From the NCBI GenBank assembly GCA_030998225.1, contig JAPYXD010000686.1, positions 2,232,001 to 2,296,000 on the forward strand: DNA of 64,000 nucleotides, given 5' to 3'. A program made the translations under genes and the position numbers. Under the pieces are notes generated by a model. The model ran no database searches and had not been told where the DNA came from. It worked only from the letters and a program-made list of their open reading frames with translations. Shown piece by piece: positions 40,181-54,300 of the stretch. Source of the DNA: Diplolepis rosae. Lineage: Eukaryota > Arthropoda > Insecta > Hymenoptera > Diplolepididae. Within the stretch, counting starts at the first letter, position 1. Every line of letters starts with the position of its first letter.

Positions 40181-43100
40181 ATTTTCCTTCATACTGGGGC
40201 AGTACTACACCAGTACCGCTCCAACGATGGACATAAAACCCTGAGTCAGTTTCTAGACAGCATTTGACTCCATACTGGTGCATTATCATAACAGTACCAC
40301 GCCAACGCTCGGCATTAATCCCTCAGTCGGCTTCTGGACAGCATTTTCCTTCATACTGGGGCAGTACTACACCAGTACCGCGCCAACGATGGACATAAAT
40401 CCCTAAGTCAGTTTCTACACAGCATTTGACTCCGTACTGGGGCAGTACTATACCAGTATCGCGCGAACGCTCGGCATAAATCCCTAAGGCGGCTTCTAGA
40501 CAGCATTTGACTCCATACTGGGTCAGTACTACACCAGTACCGTGCCAAAGCAAGGGAGGAATTTCTCAGTCCGCTTCTAGCCAGCATTTGAGTCCATACT
40601 GGCGCATTACTATAACAATACCACGCCAACGCTCGGCATTAATCCCTCAGTCAGCTTCTAGACAGCATTTGACTCCATACTGGGGCAATACTATACCAGT
40701 ACAGCGCCAACGCTCGGCATAAATCCCACAGTCGGTTTCTGGACAGCATTTGACTCCAGCTGGGGCAGTACTACACCAGTACCGGGCCAACGCTGGTCAC
40801 AAATCTCTCAGTCGGCTTCTAGACAGCATTTGACTCCATACTGGGGCATTGCTATACCAGTACAGCGCCAACGATGGGCATAAATCCCTAAGTCAGTTTC
40901 TAGACACCATTTGACTCCGTACTGGGGCAGTACTATGACAGTATCGCGCGAAAGCTCGGCATAATTCCCTAAGTCAGTTTCTAGACAGCATTTGACTCCC
41001 TACTGGGGCAGAACTATACCAGTACCGGGCGAAATCTCGGCATAAATCCCTAAGTCCGTTTCTAGACAGCATTTTACTCCATACTGGGGCAGTAATATTC
41101 CAGTACCGTGCCAAAGCTAGGCATAAATCCCTAAGACAGTTTCTAGACAGCATTTGACTCCATACTGGGGCAGTACTATACCAGTACCGCGCGAACGCTC
41201 GGCATAAATCCCTAAGTCAGTTTCTAGACAGCATTTGACTCCATACTGTGGCAGTACTATACCAGTACAGCGCCAACGCTGGGCATAAATCCCTAAGTCA
41301 GTTTCTAGACAGCATTTGACTCCGTACTGGGGCAGTATTATACCAGTACCGCGCGAGCGCTAGTCCGAAGTCCCTCATACATCTTCTAGATAGCATTTGA
41401 CTCCATACTGGGGCAGTAGTATACCAGAACCGGGCGAAATCTCGGCATAAATCCCTAAGTCAGTTTCTAGACAGCATTTTACTCCATACTGGGGCAGTAA
41501 TATTCCAGTACCGTGCCAAAGCTAGGCATAAATCCCTAAGACAGTTTCTAGACAGCATTTGACTCCATACTGGGGCAGTACTATACCAGTACCGCGCCAA
41601 CGCTCGGCATAAATCCCTAAGTCTGTTTCTAGACAGCATTTGACTCCATACTGTGGCAGTACTATACCAGTACCGGGCCAACGCTGGTCACAAATCTCTC
41701 AGTCGGCTTCTAGACAGCATTTGACTCCATACTGGTTCAGTACTACACCAGTACCGGGCCAACGCTGGTCACAAATCTCTCAGTCGGCTTCTAGACAGCA
41801 TTTGACTCCATACTGGGGCAGTACTATACCAGTACAGCGCCAACGATGGGCATAAATCCCTAAGTCAGTTTCTAGACAGCATTTGACTCCGTACTGGGGC
41901 AGTACTATACCAGTGCCGCGCGATCGCTCGGCATAAATCCCTAAGTCGCCTTCTAGCCAGCATTTGACTCCATACTGGGGCAGTACTATACCAGTACCGG
42001 GCGAAATCTCGGCATAAATCCCTAAGTCAGTTTCTAGACAGCATTTGACTCCGTACTGGGGCAGTATTATACCAGTACCGCGCGAGCGCTAGTCCGAAAT
42101 CCCTCATACATCTTCTAGATAGCATTTGACTCCATACTGGGGCAGTAGTATACCAGAACCGGGCGAAATCTCGGCATAAATCCCTAAGTCAGTTTCTAGA
42201 CAGCATTTTACTCCATACTGGGGCAGTAATATTCCAGTACCGTGCCAAAGCTAGGCATAAATCCCTAAGACAGTTTCTAGACAGCATTTGACTCCATACT
42301 GGGGCAGTACCGTTCCAGTACCGTGCGAAAGCTCGGCATAAATCCCTAAGACAGTTTCTAGACAGCATTTGACTCCATACTGGGGCAGTAATATTCCAGT
42401 ACCGTGCCAAAGCTAGGCATAAATCCCTAAGACAGTTTCTAGACAGCATTTGACTCCATACTGGGGCAGTACTATACCAGTACCGCGCGAACGCTCGGCA
42501 TAAATCCCTAAGTCAGTTTCTAGACAGCATTTGACTCCATACTGTGGCAGTACTATACCAGTACAGCGCCAACGCTGGGCATAAATCTCTCAGTCGGCTT
42601 CTAGACAGCATTTGACTCCATACTGGGTCAGTACTACACCAGTACCGGGCGAACTCTCGGCATAAATCCCTAAGTCAGCTTCTAGACAGCATTTTACTCC
42701 ATACTGGGGCAGTAATATTCCAGTACCGTCCCAAAGCTAGGCATAAATCCCTAAGACAGTTTCTAGACAGCATTTTACTCCATACTGGGGCAGTACTATA
42801 CCAGTACATCGCCAACGATGGGCATAAATCCCTAAGTCAGTTTCTAGACAGCATTTGACTCCATACTGGGTCAGTACTACACCAGTACCGTGCCAAAGCA
42901 AGGGAGGAATTTCTCAGTCCGCTTCTAGCCAGCATTTGAGTCCATACTGGCGCATTACTATAACAATACCACGCCAACGCTCGGCATTAATCCCTCAGTC
43001 AGCTTCTAGACAGTATTTGACTCCAAACTGGTGCATTATCATAACAGTACCACGCCAACGCTCGGCATTAATCCCTCAGTCGGCTTCTGGACAGCATTTT

Positions 43101-43253
43101 CCTTCATACTGGGGCAGTACTACACCAGTACCGCGCCAACGATGGACATAAATCCCTAAGTCAGTTTCTACACAGCATTTGACTCCATACTGGGGCAATA
43201 CTATACCGGTACCGCGCGAACGCTCGGCATAAATCCCTAAGGCTGCTTCTAGA

Positions 43254-43351
43254 CAGCATTTAACTCCATACTGGGTCAGTACTACTACTGGCGCATTACT
43301 ATAACAATACCACGCCAACGCTCGGCATTAATCCCTAAGTCAGCTTCTAGA
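43254..43351. repeat. 98-bp monomer with 17-bp internal duplication
   Basis: This is one example of a recurring long monomer. It reads ACTGGGTCAGTACTACT and then restarts at ACTGGCGCATTACTATAAC, which duplicates 17 bases of the monomer. I counted 98 bases between equivalent junction points here. Other examples are near 33,056, 44,681, 48,331, 54,681, 58,667 and 60,779. Shortened derivatives are near 38,740 (13 bases fewer) and 51,990 (two bases fewer). Confidence 0.85.
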
Positions 43352-46300
43352 CAGCATTTGACTCCATACTGGGGCAATACTATACCAGTACAGCGCCAAC
43401 GCTCGGCATAAATCCCACAGTCGGTTTCTGGACAGCATTTGACTCCAGCTGGGGCAGTACTACACCAGTACCGGGCCAACGCTGGTCACAAATCTCTCAG
43501 TCGGCTTCTAGACAGCATTTGACTCCATACTGGGGCATTGCTATTCCAGTACCGTGCCAACGATGGACATAAATCCCTAAGTCAGTTTCTACACAGCATT
43601 TGACTCCGTACTGGGGCAGTACTATGACAGTATCGCGCGAAAGCTCGGCATAATTCCCTAAGTCAGTTTCTAGACAGCATTTGACTCCATACTGGGGCAG
43701 TACTATACCAGTACCGGGCGAAATCTCGGCATAAATCCCTAAGTCAGTTTCTAGACAGCATTTTACTCCATACTGGGGCAGTAATATTCCAGTACCGTGC
43801 CAAAGCTAGGCATAAATCCCTAAGACAGTTTCTAGACAGCATTTGACTCCCTACTGGGGCAGTACTATACCAGTACCGCGCGAACGCTCGGCATAAATCC
43901 CTAAGTCTGTTTCTAGACAGCATTTGACTCCATACTGTGGCAGTACTATACCAGTACCGGGCCAACGCTGGTCACAAATCTCTCAGTCGGCTTCTAGACA
44001 GCATTTGACTCCATACTGGTTCAGTACTACACCAGTACCGCGCGAAATCTCGGCATAAATCCCTAAGTCAGTTTCTAGACAGCATTTTACTCCATAATGG
44101 GGCAGTAATATTCCAGTAACGTGCCAAAGCTAGGCATGAATCCCTAAGACAGTTTCTAGACAGCATTTGACTCCATACTGGGGCATTGCTATACCAGTAC
44201 AGCGCCAACGATGGGCATAAATCCCTAAGTCAGTTTCTAGACAGCATTTGACTCCATACTGGGTCAGTACTACACCAGTACCGTGCCAAAGCAAGGGAGG
44301 AATTTCTCAGTCCGCTTCTAGCCAGCATTTGAGTCCATACTGGCGCATTACTATAACAATACCACGCCAACGCTCGGCATTAATCCCTCAGTCATCTTCT
44401 AGACAGTATTTGACTCCAAACTGGTGCATTATCATAACAGTACCACGCCAACGCTCGGCATTAATCCCTCAGTCGGCTTCTAGACAGCATTTTCCTCCAT
44501 AATGGGGCAGTACTATACCAGTACCGCGCCAACGATGGACATAAATCCCTGAGTCAGTTTCTAGACAGCATTTGACTCCGTACTGGGGCAATACTATACC
44601 GGTATCGCGCGAACGCTCGGCATAAATCCCTAAGGCGGCTTCTAGACAGCATTTTACTCCATACTGGGGCAGTACTACTACTGGCGCATTACTATAACAA
44701 TACCACGCCAACGCTCGGCATAAATCCCTCAGTCAGCTTCTAGACAGCATTTGACTCCATACTGGGGCAGTACTATACCAGTACAGCGCCAACGCTCGGC
44801 ATAAATCCCACAGTCGGTTTCTGGACAGCATTTGACTCCAGCTGGGGCAGTACTACACCAGTACCGGGCCAACGCTGGTCACAAATCTCTCAGTCGGCTT
44901 CTAGACAGCATTTGACTCCATACTGGGGCATTGCTATACCAGTACAGCGCCAACGATGGGCATAAATCCCTAAGTCAGTTTCTAGACAGCATTTGACTCC
45001 ATACTGTGGCAGTACTATGACAGTATCGCGCGAAAGCTCGGCATAATTCCCTAAGTCAGTTTCTAGACAGCATTTGACTCCCTACTGGGGCAGTACTATA
45101 CCAGTACCGGGCGAAATCTCGGCATAAATCCCTAAGTCAGTTTCTAGACAGCATTTTACTCCATACTGGGGCAGTAATATTCCAGTACCGTGCCAAAGCT
45201 AGGCATAAATCCCTAAGACAGTTTCTAGACAGCATTTGACTCCATACTGGGGCAGTAATATTCCAGTACCGCGCGAACGCTCGGCATAAATCCCTAAGTC
45301 AGTTTCTAGACAGCATTTGACTCCGTACTGGGGCAATACTATACCGGTACCGCGCCAACGCTCGGCATTAATCCCTAAGTCAGTTTCTAGACAGCATTTG
45401 ACTCCATACTGGGGCAGTACTATACCAGTACAGCGCCAACGCTGGGCATAAATCCCTAAGTCAGTTTCTAGACAGCATTTGACTCCGTACTGGGGCAGTA
45501 TTATACCAGTACCGCGCCAACGCTCGGCATAAATCCCTAAGTCAGTTTCTAGACAGCATTTGACTCCATACTGGGGCAGTACTATACCAGTACAGCGCCA
45601 ACGCTGGGCATAAATCCCTAAGTCAGTTTCTAGACAGCATTTTACTCCATACTGGGGCAGTAATATTCCAGTACCGCGCGAACGATCGTCATAAATCCCT
45701 AAGTCGGCTTCTAGACAGCATTTGACTCCATACTGGGGCAGTACTATACCAGTACCGGGCGAAATCTCGGCATAAATCCCTAAGTCAGTTTCTAGACAGC
45801 ATTTTACTCCATACTGGGGCAGTAATATTCCAGTACCGTGCCAAAGCTAGGCATAAATCCCTAAGACAGTTTCTAGACAGCATTTGACTCCATACTGGGG
45901 CAGTAATATTCCAGTACCGCGCGAACGATCGGCATAAATCCCTAAGTCAGTTTCTAGACAGCATTTGACTCCATACTGTGGCAGTACTATACCAGTACAG
46001 CGCCAACGCTGGGCATAAATCCCTAAGTCAGTTTCTAGACAGCATTTGACTCCATACTGTGGCAGTACTATACCAGTACAGCGCCAACGCTCGGCATAAA
46101 TCCCTAAGTCAGTTTCTAGACAGCATTTGACTCCATACGGTGGCAGTACTATACCAGTACAGCGCCAACGCTGGGCATAAATCCCTAAGTCAGCTTCTAG
46201 ACAGCATTTGACTCCATACTGTGGCAGTACTATACCAGTACAGCGCCAACGCTGGGAATAAATCCCTAAGTCAGTTTCTAGACAGCATTTGACTCCATAC

Positions 46301-48329
46301 TGGGGCAGTACTATACCAGTACCGCACGAACGCTCGGCATAAATCCCTAAATCAGTTTCTAGACAGCATTTGACTCCATACTGTGGCAGTACTATACCAG
46401 TACCGCACGAACGATCGGCATAAATCCCTAAGTCAGTTTCTAGACAGCATTTGACTCCATACTGTGGCAGTACTATACCAGTACAGCGCCAACGCTGGGC
46501 ATAAATCCCTAAGTCAGTTTCTAGACAGCATTTGACTCCGTACTGGGGCAGTATTATACCAGTACCGCGCGAGCGCTAGTCCGAAATCCCTCATACATCT
46601 TCTAGATAGCATTTGACTCCATACTGGGGCAGTACTATACCAGAACCGGGCGAAATCTCGGCATAAATCCCTAAGTCAGTTTCTAGACAGCATTTGACTC
46701 CGTACTGGGGCAGTATTATACCAGTACCGACCCAAAGCTAGGCATAAATCCCTAAGACAGTTTCTAGACACCATTTTACTCCACACTGGGGCAGTACTAT
46801 ACCAGTGCCGGGCCAACGCTGGTCACAAATCTCTCAGTCGGCTTCTAGACAGCATTTGACTCCATACTGGGTCAGTACTACTCAAGTACCGGGCCAACGC
46901 TGGTCACAAATCTCTCAGTCGTATTCTAGACAGCATTTGAATCCATACTTGGGCAGTACTATACCAGTACCTCGCCAACGATGGGCATAAATCCCTAAGT
47001 CAGTTTCTAGACAGCATTTGACTCCATACTGGGGCAGTACTATACCAGTGCCGCGCGATCGCTCGGCATAAATCCCTAAGTCGCCTTCTAGCCAGCATTT
47101 GACTCCATACTGGGGCAGTACTATACCAGTACCGCGCCAACGCTCGGCATTAATCCCTCAGTCAGCTTCTAGACAGCATTTGACTCCGTACTGGGGCAGT
47201 ATTATACCAGTACCGCGCGAGCGCTAGTCCGAAATCCCTCATACATCTTCTAGACAGCATTTGACTCCATACTGGGGCAGTACTATACCAGTACCGGGCG
47301 AAATCTCGGCATAAATCCCTAAGTCAGTTTCTAGACAGCATTTTACTCCATACTGGGGCAGTAATATTCCAGTACCGTGCCAAAGCTAGGCATAAATCCC
47401 TAAGACAGTTTCTAGACAGCATTTGACTCCATACTGGGGCAGTACCGTACCAGTACCGGGCCAAAGCTCGGCATAAATCCCTAAGTCAGTTTCTAGACAG
47501 CATTTGACTCCATACTGGGGCAGTATCATAACAGTACCACGCCAACGCTCGGCATAAATCCCTAAGTCGGCTTCTAGACAGCATTTTACTCCATACTGGG
47601 GCAGTACTATACCAGTACAGCGCCAACGATGGGCATAAATCCCTAAGTCAGTTTCTAGACAGCATTTGACTCCATACTGGGGCAATACTATACCAGTACA
47701 GCGCCAACGCTCGGCATAAATCCCACAGTCGGTTTCTGGACAGCATTTGACTCCAGCTGGGGCAGTACTACACCAGTACCGGGCCAACGCTGGTCACAAA
47801 TCTCTCAGTCGGCTTCTAGACAGCATTTGACTCCATACTGGGGCATTGCTATACCAGTACAGCGCCAACGATGGGCATAAATCCCTAAGTCAGTTTCTAG
47901 ACAGCATTTGACTCCGTACTGGGGCAGTACTATACCAGTATCGCGCGAAAGCTCGGCATAATTCCCTAAGACAGTTTCTAGACAGCATTTCACTCCATAC
48001 TGGGTCAGTACTACACCAGTACCGAGCCAACGCTGGTCACAAATCTCTCAGTCGGCTTCTAGCCAGCATTTGACTCCATACTGGTGCATTGCTATAACAA
48101 TACCACGCCAACGCTCGGCATTAATCCCTCAGTCAGCTTCTAGACAGTATTTGACTCCAAACTGGTGCATTATCATAACAGTACCACGCCAACGCTCGGC
48201 ATTAATCCCTCAGTCGGCTTCTGGACAGCATTTTCCTACATAATGGGGCAGTACTAAACCAGTACCGCGCCAACGATGGACATAAATCACTAAGTCAGTT
48301 TATAGACAGCATTTAACTCCATACTGGGT

Positions 48330-49470
48330 CAGTACTACTACTGGCGCATTACTATAACAATACCACGCCAACGCTCGGCATTAATCCCTCAGTCAGCTTC
48401 TAGACAGCATTTGACTCCATACTGGGGCAATACTATACCAGTACAGCGCCAACGCTCGGCATAAATCCCACAGTCGGTTTCTGGACAGCATTTGACTCCA
48501 GCTGGGGCAGTACTACACCAGTACCGGGCCAACGCTGGTCACAAATCTCTCAGTCGGCTTCTAGACAGCATTTGACTCCATACTGGGGCATTGCTATACT
48601 AGTACAGCGCCAACGATGGGCATAAATCCCTAAGTCAGTTTCTAGACACCATTTGACTCCGTACTGGGGCAGTACTATGACAGTATCGCGCGAAAGCTCG
48701 GCATAATTCCCTAAGTCAGTTTCTAGACAGCATTTGACTCCCTACTGGGGCAGTACTATACCAGTACCGGGCGAAATCTCGGCATAAATCCCTAAGTCAG
48801 TTTCTAGACAGCATTTTACTCCATACTGGGGCAGTAATATTCCAGTACCGTGCCAAAGCTAGGCATAAATCCCTAAGACAGTTTCTAGACAGCATTTGAC
48901 TCCATACTGGGGCAGTACTATACCAGTACCGCGCGAACGCTCGGCATAAATCCCTAAGTCAGTTTCTAGACAGCATTTGACTCCATACTGTGGCAGTACT
49001 ATACCAGTACAGCGCCAACGCTGGGCATAAATCCCTAAGTCAGTTTCTAGACAGCATTTGACTCCGTACTGGGGCAGTATTATACCAGTACCGCGCGAGC
49101 GCTAGTCCGAAATCCCTCATACATCTTCTAGACAGCATTTGACTCCATACTGGGGCAGTACTATACCAGTACCGGGCGAAATCTCGGCATAAATCCCTAA
49201 GTCAGTTTCTAGACAGCATTTTACTCCATACTGGGGCAGTAATATTCCAGTACCGTGCCAAAGCTAGGCATAAATCCCTAAGACAGTTTCTAGACAGCAT
49301 TTGACTCCAGCTGTGGCAGTACTATACCAGTACCGGGCCAACGCTGGTCACAAATCTCTCAGTCGGCTTCTAGACAGCATTTGACTCCATACTGGTTCAG
49401 TACTACACCAGTACCGGGCCAACGCTGGTCACAAATCTCTCAGTCGTATTCTAGACAGCATTTTACTCCA
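48330..49470. repeat. 1.1-kb cassette repeat, copy 1
   Basis: This block matches 60,778-61,920 at an exact offset of 12,448 bp over at least 950 bp. It runs from the 98-bp monomer through CCAGCTGG, TATGACAG, CCCTACTGG, TAATATTCC and CTAGTCCG monomers. The offset rises by three at about 49,307, where this copy has GACTCCAGCTGTGG and the partner has GACTCCATACTGTGG plus further small changes. A related series also occurs at about 40.67-41.6 kb (offset about 7,742 bp). Confidence 0.85.
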
Positions 49471-50379
49471 TACTGGGGCAGTACTATACCAGTACATCGC
49501 CAACGATGGGCATAAATCCCTAAGTCAGTTTCTAGACAGCATTTGACTCCATACTGGGGCAGTACTATACCAGTACCGCGCGAACGCTCGGCATAAATCC
49601 CTAAGTCGCCTTCTAGCCAGCATTTGACTCCATACTGGGGCAGTACTATACCAGTACTGCGCCAACGCTCGGCATAAATCCCACAGTCGGTTTCTGGACA
49701 GCATTTGACTCCGTACTGGGGCAGTATTATACCAGTAACGCGCGAGCGCTAGTCCTAAATCCCTCATACATCTTCTATATAGCATTTGACTCCATACTGG
49801 GGCAGTACTATACCAGTACCGGGCGAAATCTCGGCATAAATCCCTAAGTCAGTTTCTAGACAGCATTTTACTCCATACTGGGGCAGTAATATTCCAGTAC
49901 CGTGCCAAAGCTAGGCATAAATCCCTAAGACAGTTTCTAGACAGCATTTGACTCCATACTGGGGCAGTACTATACCAGTACCGCGCGAACGCTCGGCATA
50001 AATCCCTAAGTCAGTTTCTAGACAGCATTTGACTCCATACTGGGGCATTACTATACCAGTACCACGCCAACGCTCGGCATAAATCACTCAGTCGTATTCT
50101 AGACAGCATTTTACTCCATACTGGGGCAGTACTATACCAGTACAGCGCCAACGATGGGCATAAATCCCTAAGTCAGTTTCTAGACAGCATTTGACTCCAT
50201 ACTGGGGCAATACTATACCAGTACAGCGCCAACGCTCGGCATAAATCCCACAGTCGGTTTCTGGACAGCATTTGACTCCAGCTGGGGCAGTACTACACCA
50301 GTACCGGGCCAACGCTGGTCACAAATCTCTCAGTCGGCTTCTAGACAGCATTTGACTCCATACTGGGGCATTGCTATAC

Positions 50380-51300
50380 CAGTACAGCGCCAACGATGGG
50401 CATAAATCCCTAAGTCAGTTTCTAGACACCATTTGACTCCGTACTGGGGCAGTACTATGACAGTATCGCGCGAAAGCTCGGCATAATTCCCTAAGTCAGT
50501 TTCTAGACAGCATTTGACTCCATACTGGGGCAGTACTATACCAGTACCGGGCCAACGCTGGTCACAAATCTCTCAGTCGGCTTCTAGACAGCATTTGACT
50601 CCATACTGGGTCAGTACTACACCAGTACCGGGCCAACGCTGGTCACAAATCTCTCAGTCGGCTTCTAGACAGCATTTGACTCCATACTGGGTCAGTACTA
50701 CACCAGTACCGGGCCAACGCTGGTCACAAATCTCTCAGTCGTATTCTAGACAGCATTTGAATCCATACTGGGGCAATACTATACCAGTACCGCGCGAACG
50801 CTCGGCATAAATCCCTAAGTCGGCTTCTAGACAGCATTTGACTCCATACTGGGGCAGTACTATACCAGTGCCGCGCGATCGCTCGGCATAAATCCCTAAG
50901 TCGCCTTCTAGCCAGCATTTGACTCCATACTGGGGCAGTAATATTCCAGTACCGTGCCAAAGCTAGGCATAAATCCCTAAGACAGTTTCTAGACAGCATT
51001 TGACTCCATACTGGGGCAGTACTATACCAGTACCGCGCGAACGCTCGGCATAAATCCCTAAGTCAGTTTCTAGACAGCATTTGACTCCATACTGTGGCAG
51101 TACTATACCAGTACCGGGCCAACGCTGGTCACAAATCTCTCAGTCGGCTTCTAGACAGCATTTGACTCCATACTGGGTCAGTACTACACCAGTACCGGGC
51201 CAACGCTGGTCACAAATCTCTCAGTCGGCTTCTAGACAGCATTTGACTCCATACTGGGGCAGTACTATACCAGTGCCGCGCGATCGCTCGGCATAAATCC
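50380..51300. repeat. 0.9-kb repeat, copy 1 (partner at 55.8 kb)
   Basis: This block matches 55,836-56,756 at an offset of 5,456 bp. It includes a run of three consecutive GGTCACAAATCTCTCAG monomers followed by a CATTTGAATCCATACTGG monomer in both copies. The offset is not a multiple of 81 (67 monomers plus 29), which reflects length-variant monomers in between. Confidence 0.85.
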
Positions 51301-54300
51301 CTAAGTCGCCTTCTAGACACCATTTGACTCCGTACTGGGGCAGTACTATAACAATACCACGCCAACGCTCGGCATTAATCCCTCAGTCAGCTTCTAGACA
51401 GCATTTGACTCCATACTGGGGCAGTACTATACCAGTACCGCGCGAACGCTCGGCATAAATCCCTAAGTCAGTTTCTAGACAGCATTTGACTCCATACTGT
51501 GGCAGTACTATACCAGTACCGGGCCAACGCTGGTCACAAATCTCTCAGTCGGCTTCTAGACAGCATTTGACTCCATACTGGGTCAGTACTACACCAGTAC
51601 CGGGCCAACGCTGGTCACAAATCTCTCAGTCGGCGTCTAGCCAGCATTTGACTCCATACTGGTGCATTGCTATAACAATACCACGCCAACGCTCGGCATT
51701 AATCCCTCAGTCAGCTTCTAGACAGTATTTGACTCCAAACTGGTGCATTATCATAACAGTACCACGCCAACGCTCGGCATTAATCCCTCAGTCGGCTTCT
51801 GGACAGCATTTTCCTTCATACTGGGGCAGTACTACACCAGTACCGCGCCAACGATGGACATAAATCCCTGAGTCAGTTTCTAGACAGCATTTGACTCCGT
51901 ACTGGGGCAATACTATACCGGTACCGCGCGAACGCTCGGCATAAATCCCTAAGGCGGCTTCTAGACAGCATTTTACTCCATACTGGGGCAGTACTACCTG
52001 GCGCATTACTATAACAATACCACGCCAACGCTCGGCATTAATCCCTCAGTCAGCTTCTAGGCAGCATTTGACTCCATACTGGGGCAATACTATACCAATA
52101 CAGCGCCAACGCTCGGCATAAATCCCTCAGTCAGCTTCTAGACAGCATTTGACTCCAGCTGGGGCAGTACTACACCAGTACCGGGCCAACGCTGGTCACA
52201 AATCTCTCAGTCGGCTTCTAGACAGCATTTGACTCCATACTGGGGCAGTACTATACCAGTACCGCGCCAACGCTCGGCATAAATCCCTCAGTCAGCTTCT
52301 AGACAGCATTTGACTCCGTACTGGGGCAGTATTATACCAGTACCGCGCGAGCGCTAGTCCGAAATCCCTCATACATCTTCTAGACAGCATTTGACTCCAT
52401 ACTGGGGCAGTACTATACCAGTACCGGGCGAAATCTCGGCATAAATCCCTAAGTCAGTTTCTAGACAGCATTTTACTCCATACTGGGGCAGTAATATTCC
52501 AGTACCGTCCCAAAGCTAGGCATGAATCCCTAAGACAGTTTCTAGACAGCATTTGACTCCGTACTGGGGCAGTACTATACCAGTACCGCGCGAACGCTCG
52601 GCATAAATCCCACAGTCGGTTTCTGGACAGCATTTGACTCCAGCTGGGGCAGTACTACACCAGTACCGGGCCAACGCTGGTCACAAATCTCTCAGTCGGC
52701 TTCTAGACAGCATTTGACTCCATACTGGGGCAATTCTATACCAGTGCCGCGCGAACGCTGGGCATAAATCCCTAAGTCAGTTTCTACACAGCATTTGACT
52801 CCGTACTGGGGCAGTACTATACCAGTATCGCGCGAAAGCTCGGCATAATTCCCTAAGACAGTTTCTAGACAGCATTTCACTCCATACTGGGTCAGTACTA
52901 CACCAGTACCGCGCGAACGCTGGTCACAAATCTCTCAGTCGGCTTCTAGCCAGCATTTGACTCCATACTGGCGCATTGCTATAACAATACCACGCCAACG
53001 CTCGGCATTAATCCCTCAGTCAGCTTCTAGACAGTATTTGACTCCAAACTGGTGCATTATCATAACAGTACCACGCCAACGCTCGGCATTAATCCCTCAG
53101 TCGGCTTCTGGACAGCATTTTCCTTCATACTGGGGCAGTACTACACCAGTACCGCGCCAACGATGGACATAAATCCCTAAGTCAGTTTCTACACAGCATT
53201 TCACTCCATACTGGGTCAGTACTACTACTAACCAGTACCGCGCCAACGCTCGGCATTAATCCCTAAGTCAGTTTCTAGACAGCATTTGACTCCATACTGG
53301 GGCAATACTATACCAGTACAGCGCCAACGCTCGGCATAAATCCCACAGTCGGTTTCTGGACAGCATTTGACTCCAGCTGGGGCAGTACTACACCAGTACC
53401 GGGCCAACGCTGGTCACAAATCTCTCAGTCGGCTTCTAGACAGCATTTGACTCCATACTGGGGCAGTACTATACCAGTACATCGCCAACGATGGACATAA
53501 ATCCCTAAGTCAGTTTCTACACAGCATTTGACTCCGTACTGGGGCAGTACTATACCAGTATCGCGCGAAAGCTCGGCATAATTCCCTAAGACAGTTTCTA
53601 GACAGCATTTCACTCCATACTGGGTCAGTACTACACCAGTACCGGGCCAACGCTGGTCAAAAATCACTCAGTCGGCGTCTAGCCAGCATTTGACTCCATA
53701 CGGGTGCATTGCTATAACAATACCACGCCAACGCTCGGCATTAATCCCTCAGTCAGCTTCTAGACAGTATTTCACTCCAAACTGGTGCATTATCATAACA
53801 GTACCACGCCAACGCTCGGCATTAATCCCTCAGTCGGCTTCTGGACAGCATTTTCCTTCATACTGGGGCAGTACTACACCAGTACCGCGCCAACGATGGA
53901 CATAAATCCCTAAGTCAGTTTCTAGCCAGCATTTGACTCCATAGTGGCGCATTACTATAACAATACCACGCCAACGGTCGGCATTAATCCCTCAGTCAGT
54001 TTCTAGACAGCATTTGACTCCGTACTGGGGCAATACTATACCGGTACCGCGCCAACGCTCGGCATAAATCCCACAGTCGGTTTCTGGACAGCATTTGACT
54101 CCAGCTGGGGCAGTACTACACCAGTACCGGGCCAACGCTGGTCACAAATCTCTCAGTCGGCTTCTAGACAGCATTTGACTCCATACTGGGGCATTGCTAT
54201 ACCAGTACAGCGCCAACGATGGACATAAATCCCTAAGTCAGTTTCTACACAGCATTTGACTCCGTACTGGGGCAGTACTATACCAGTATCGCGCGAAAGC

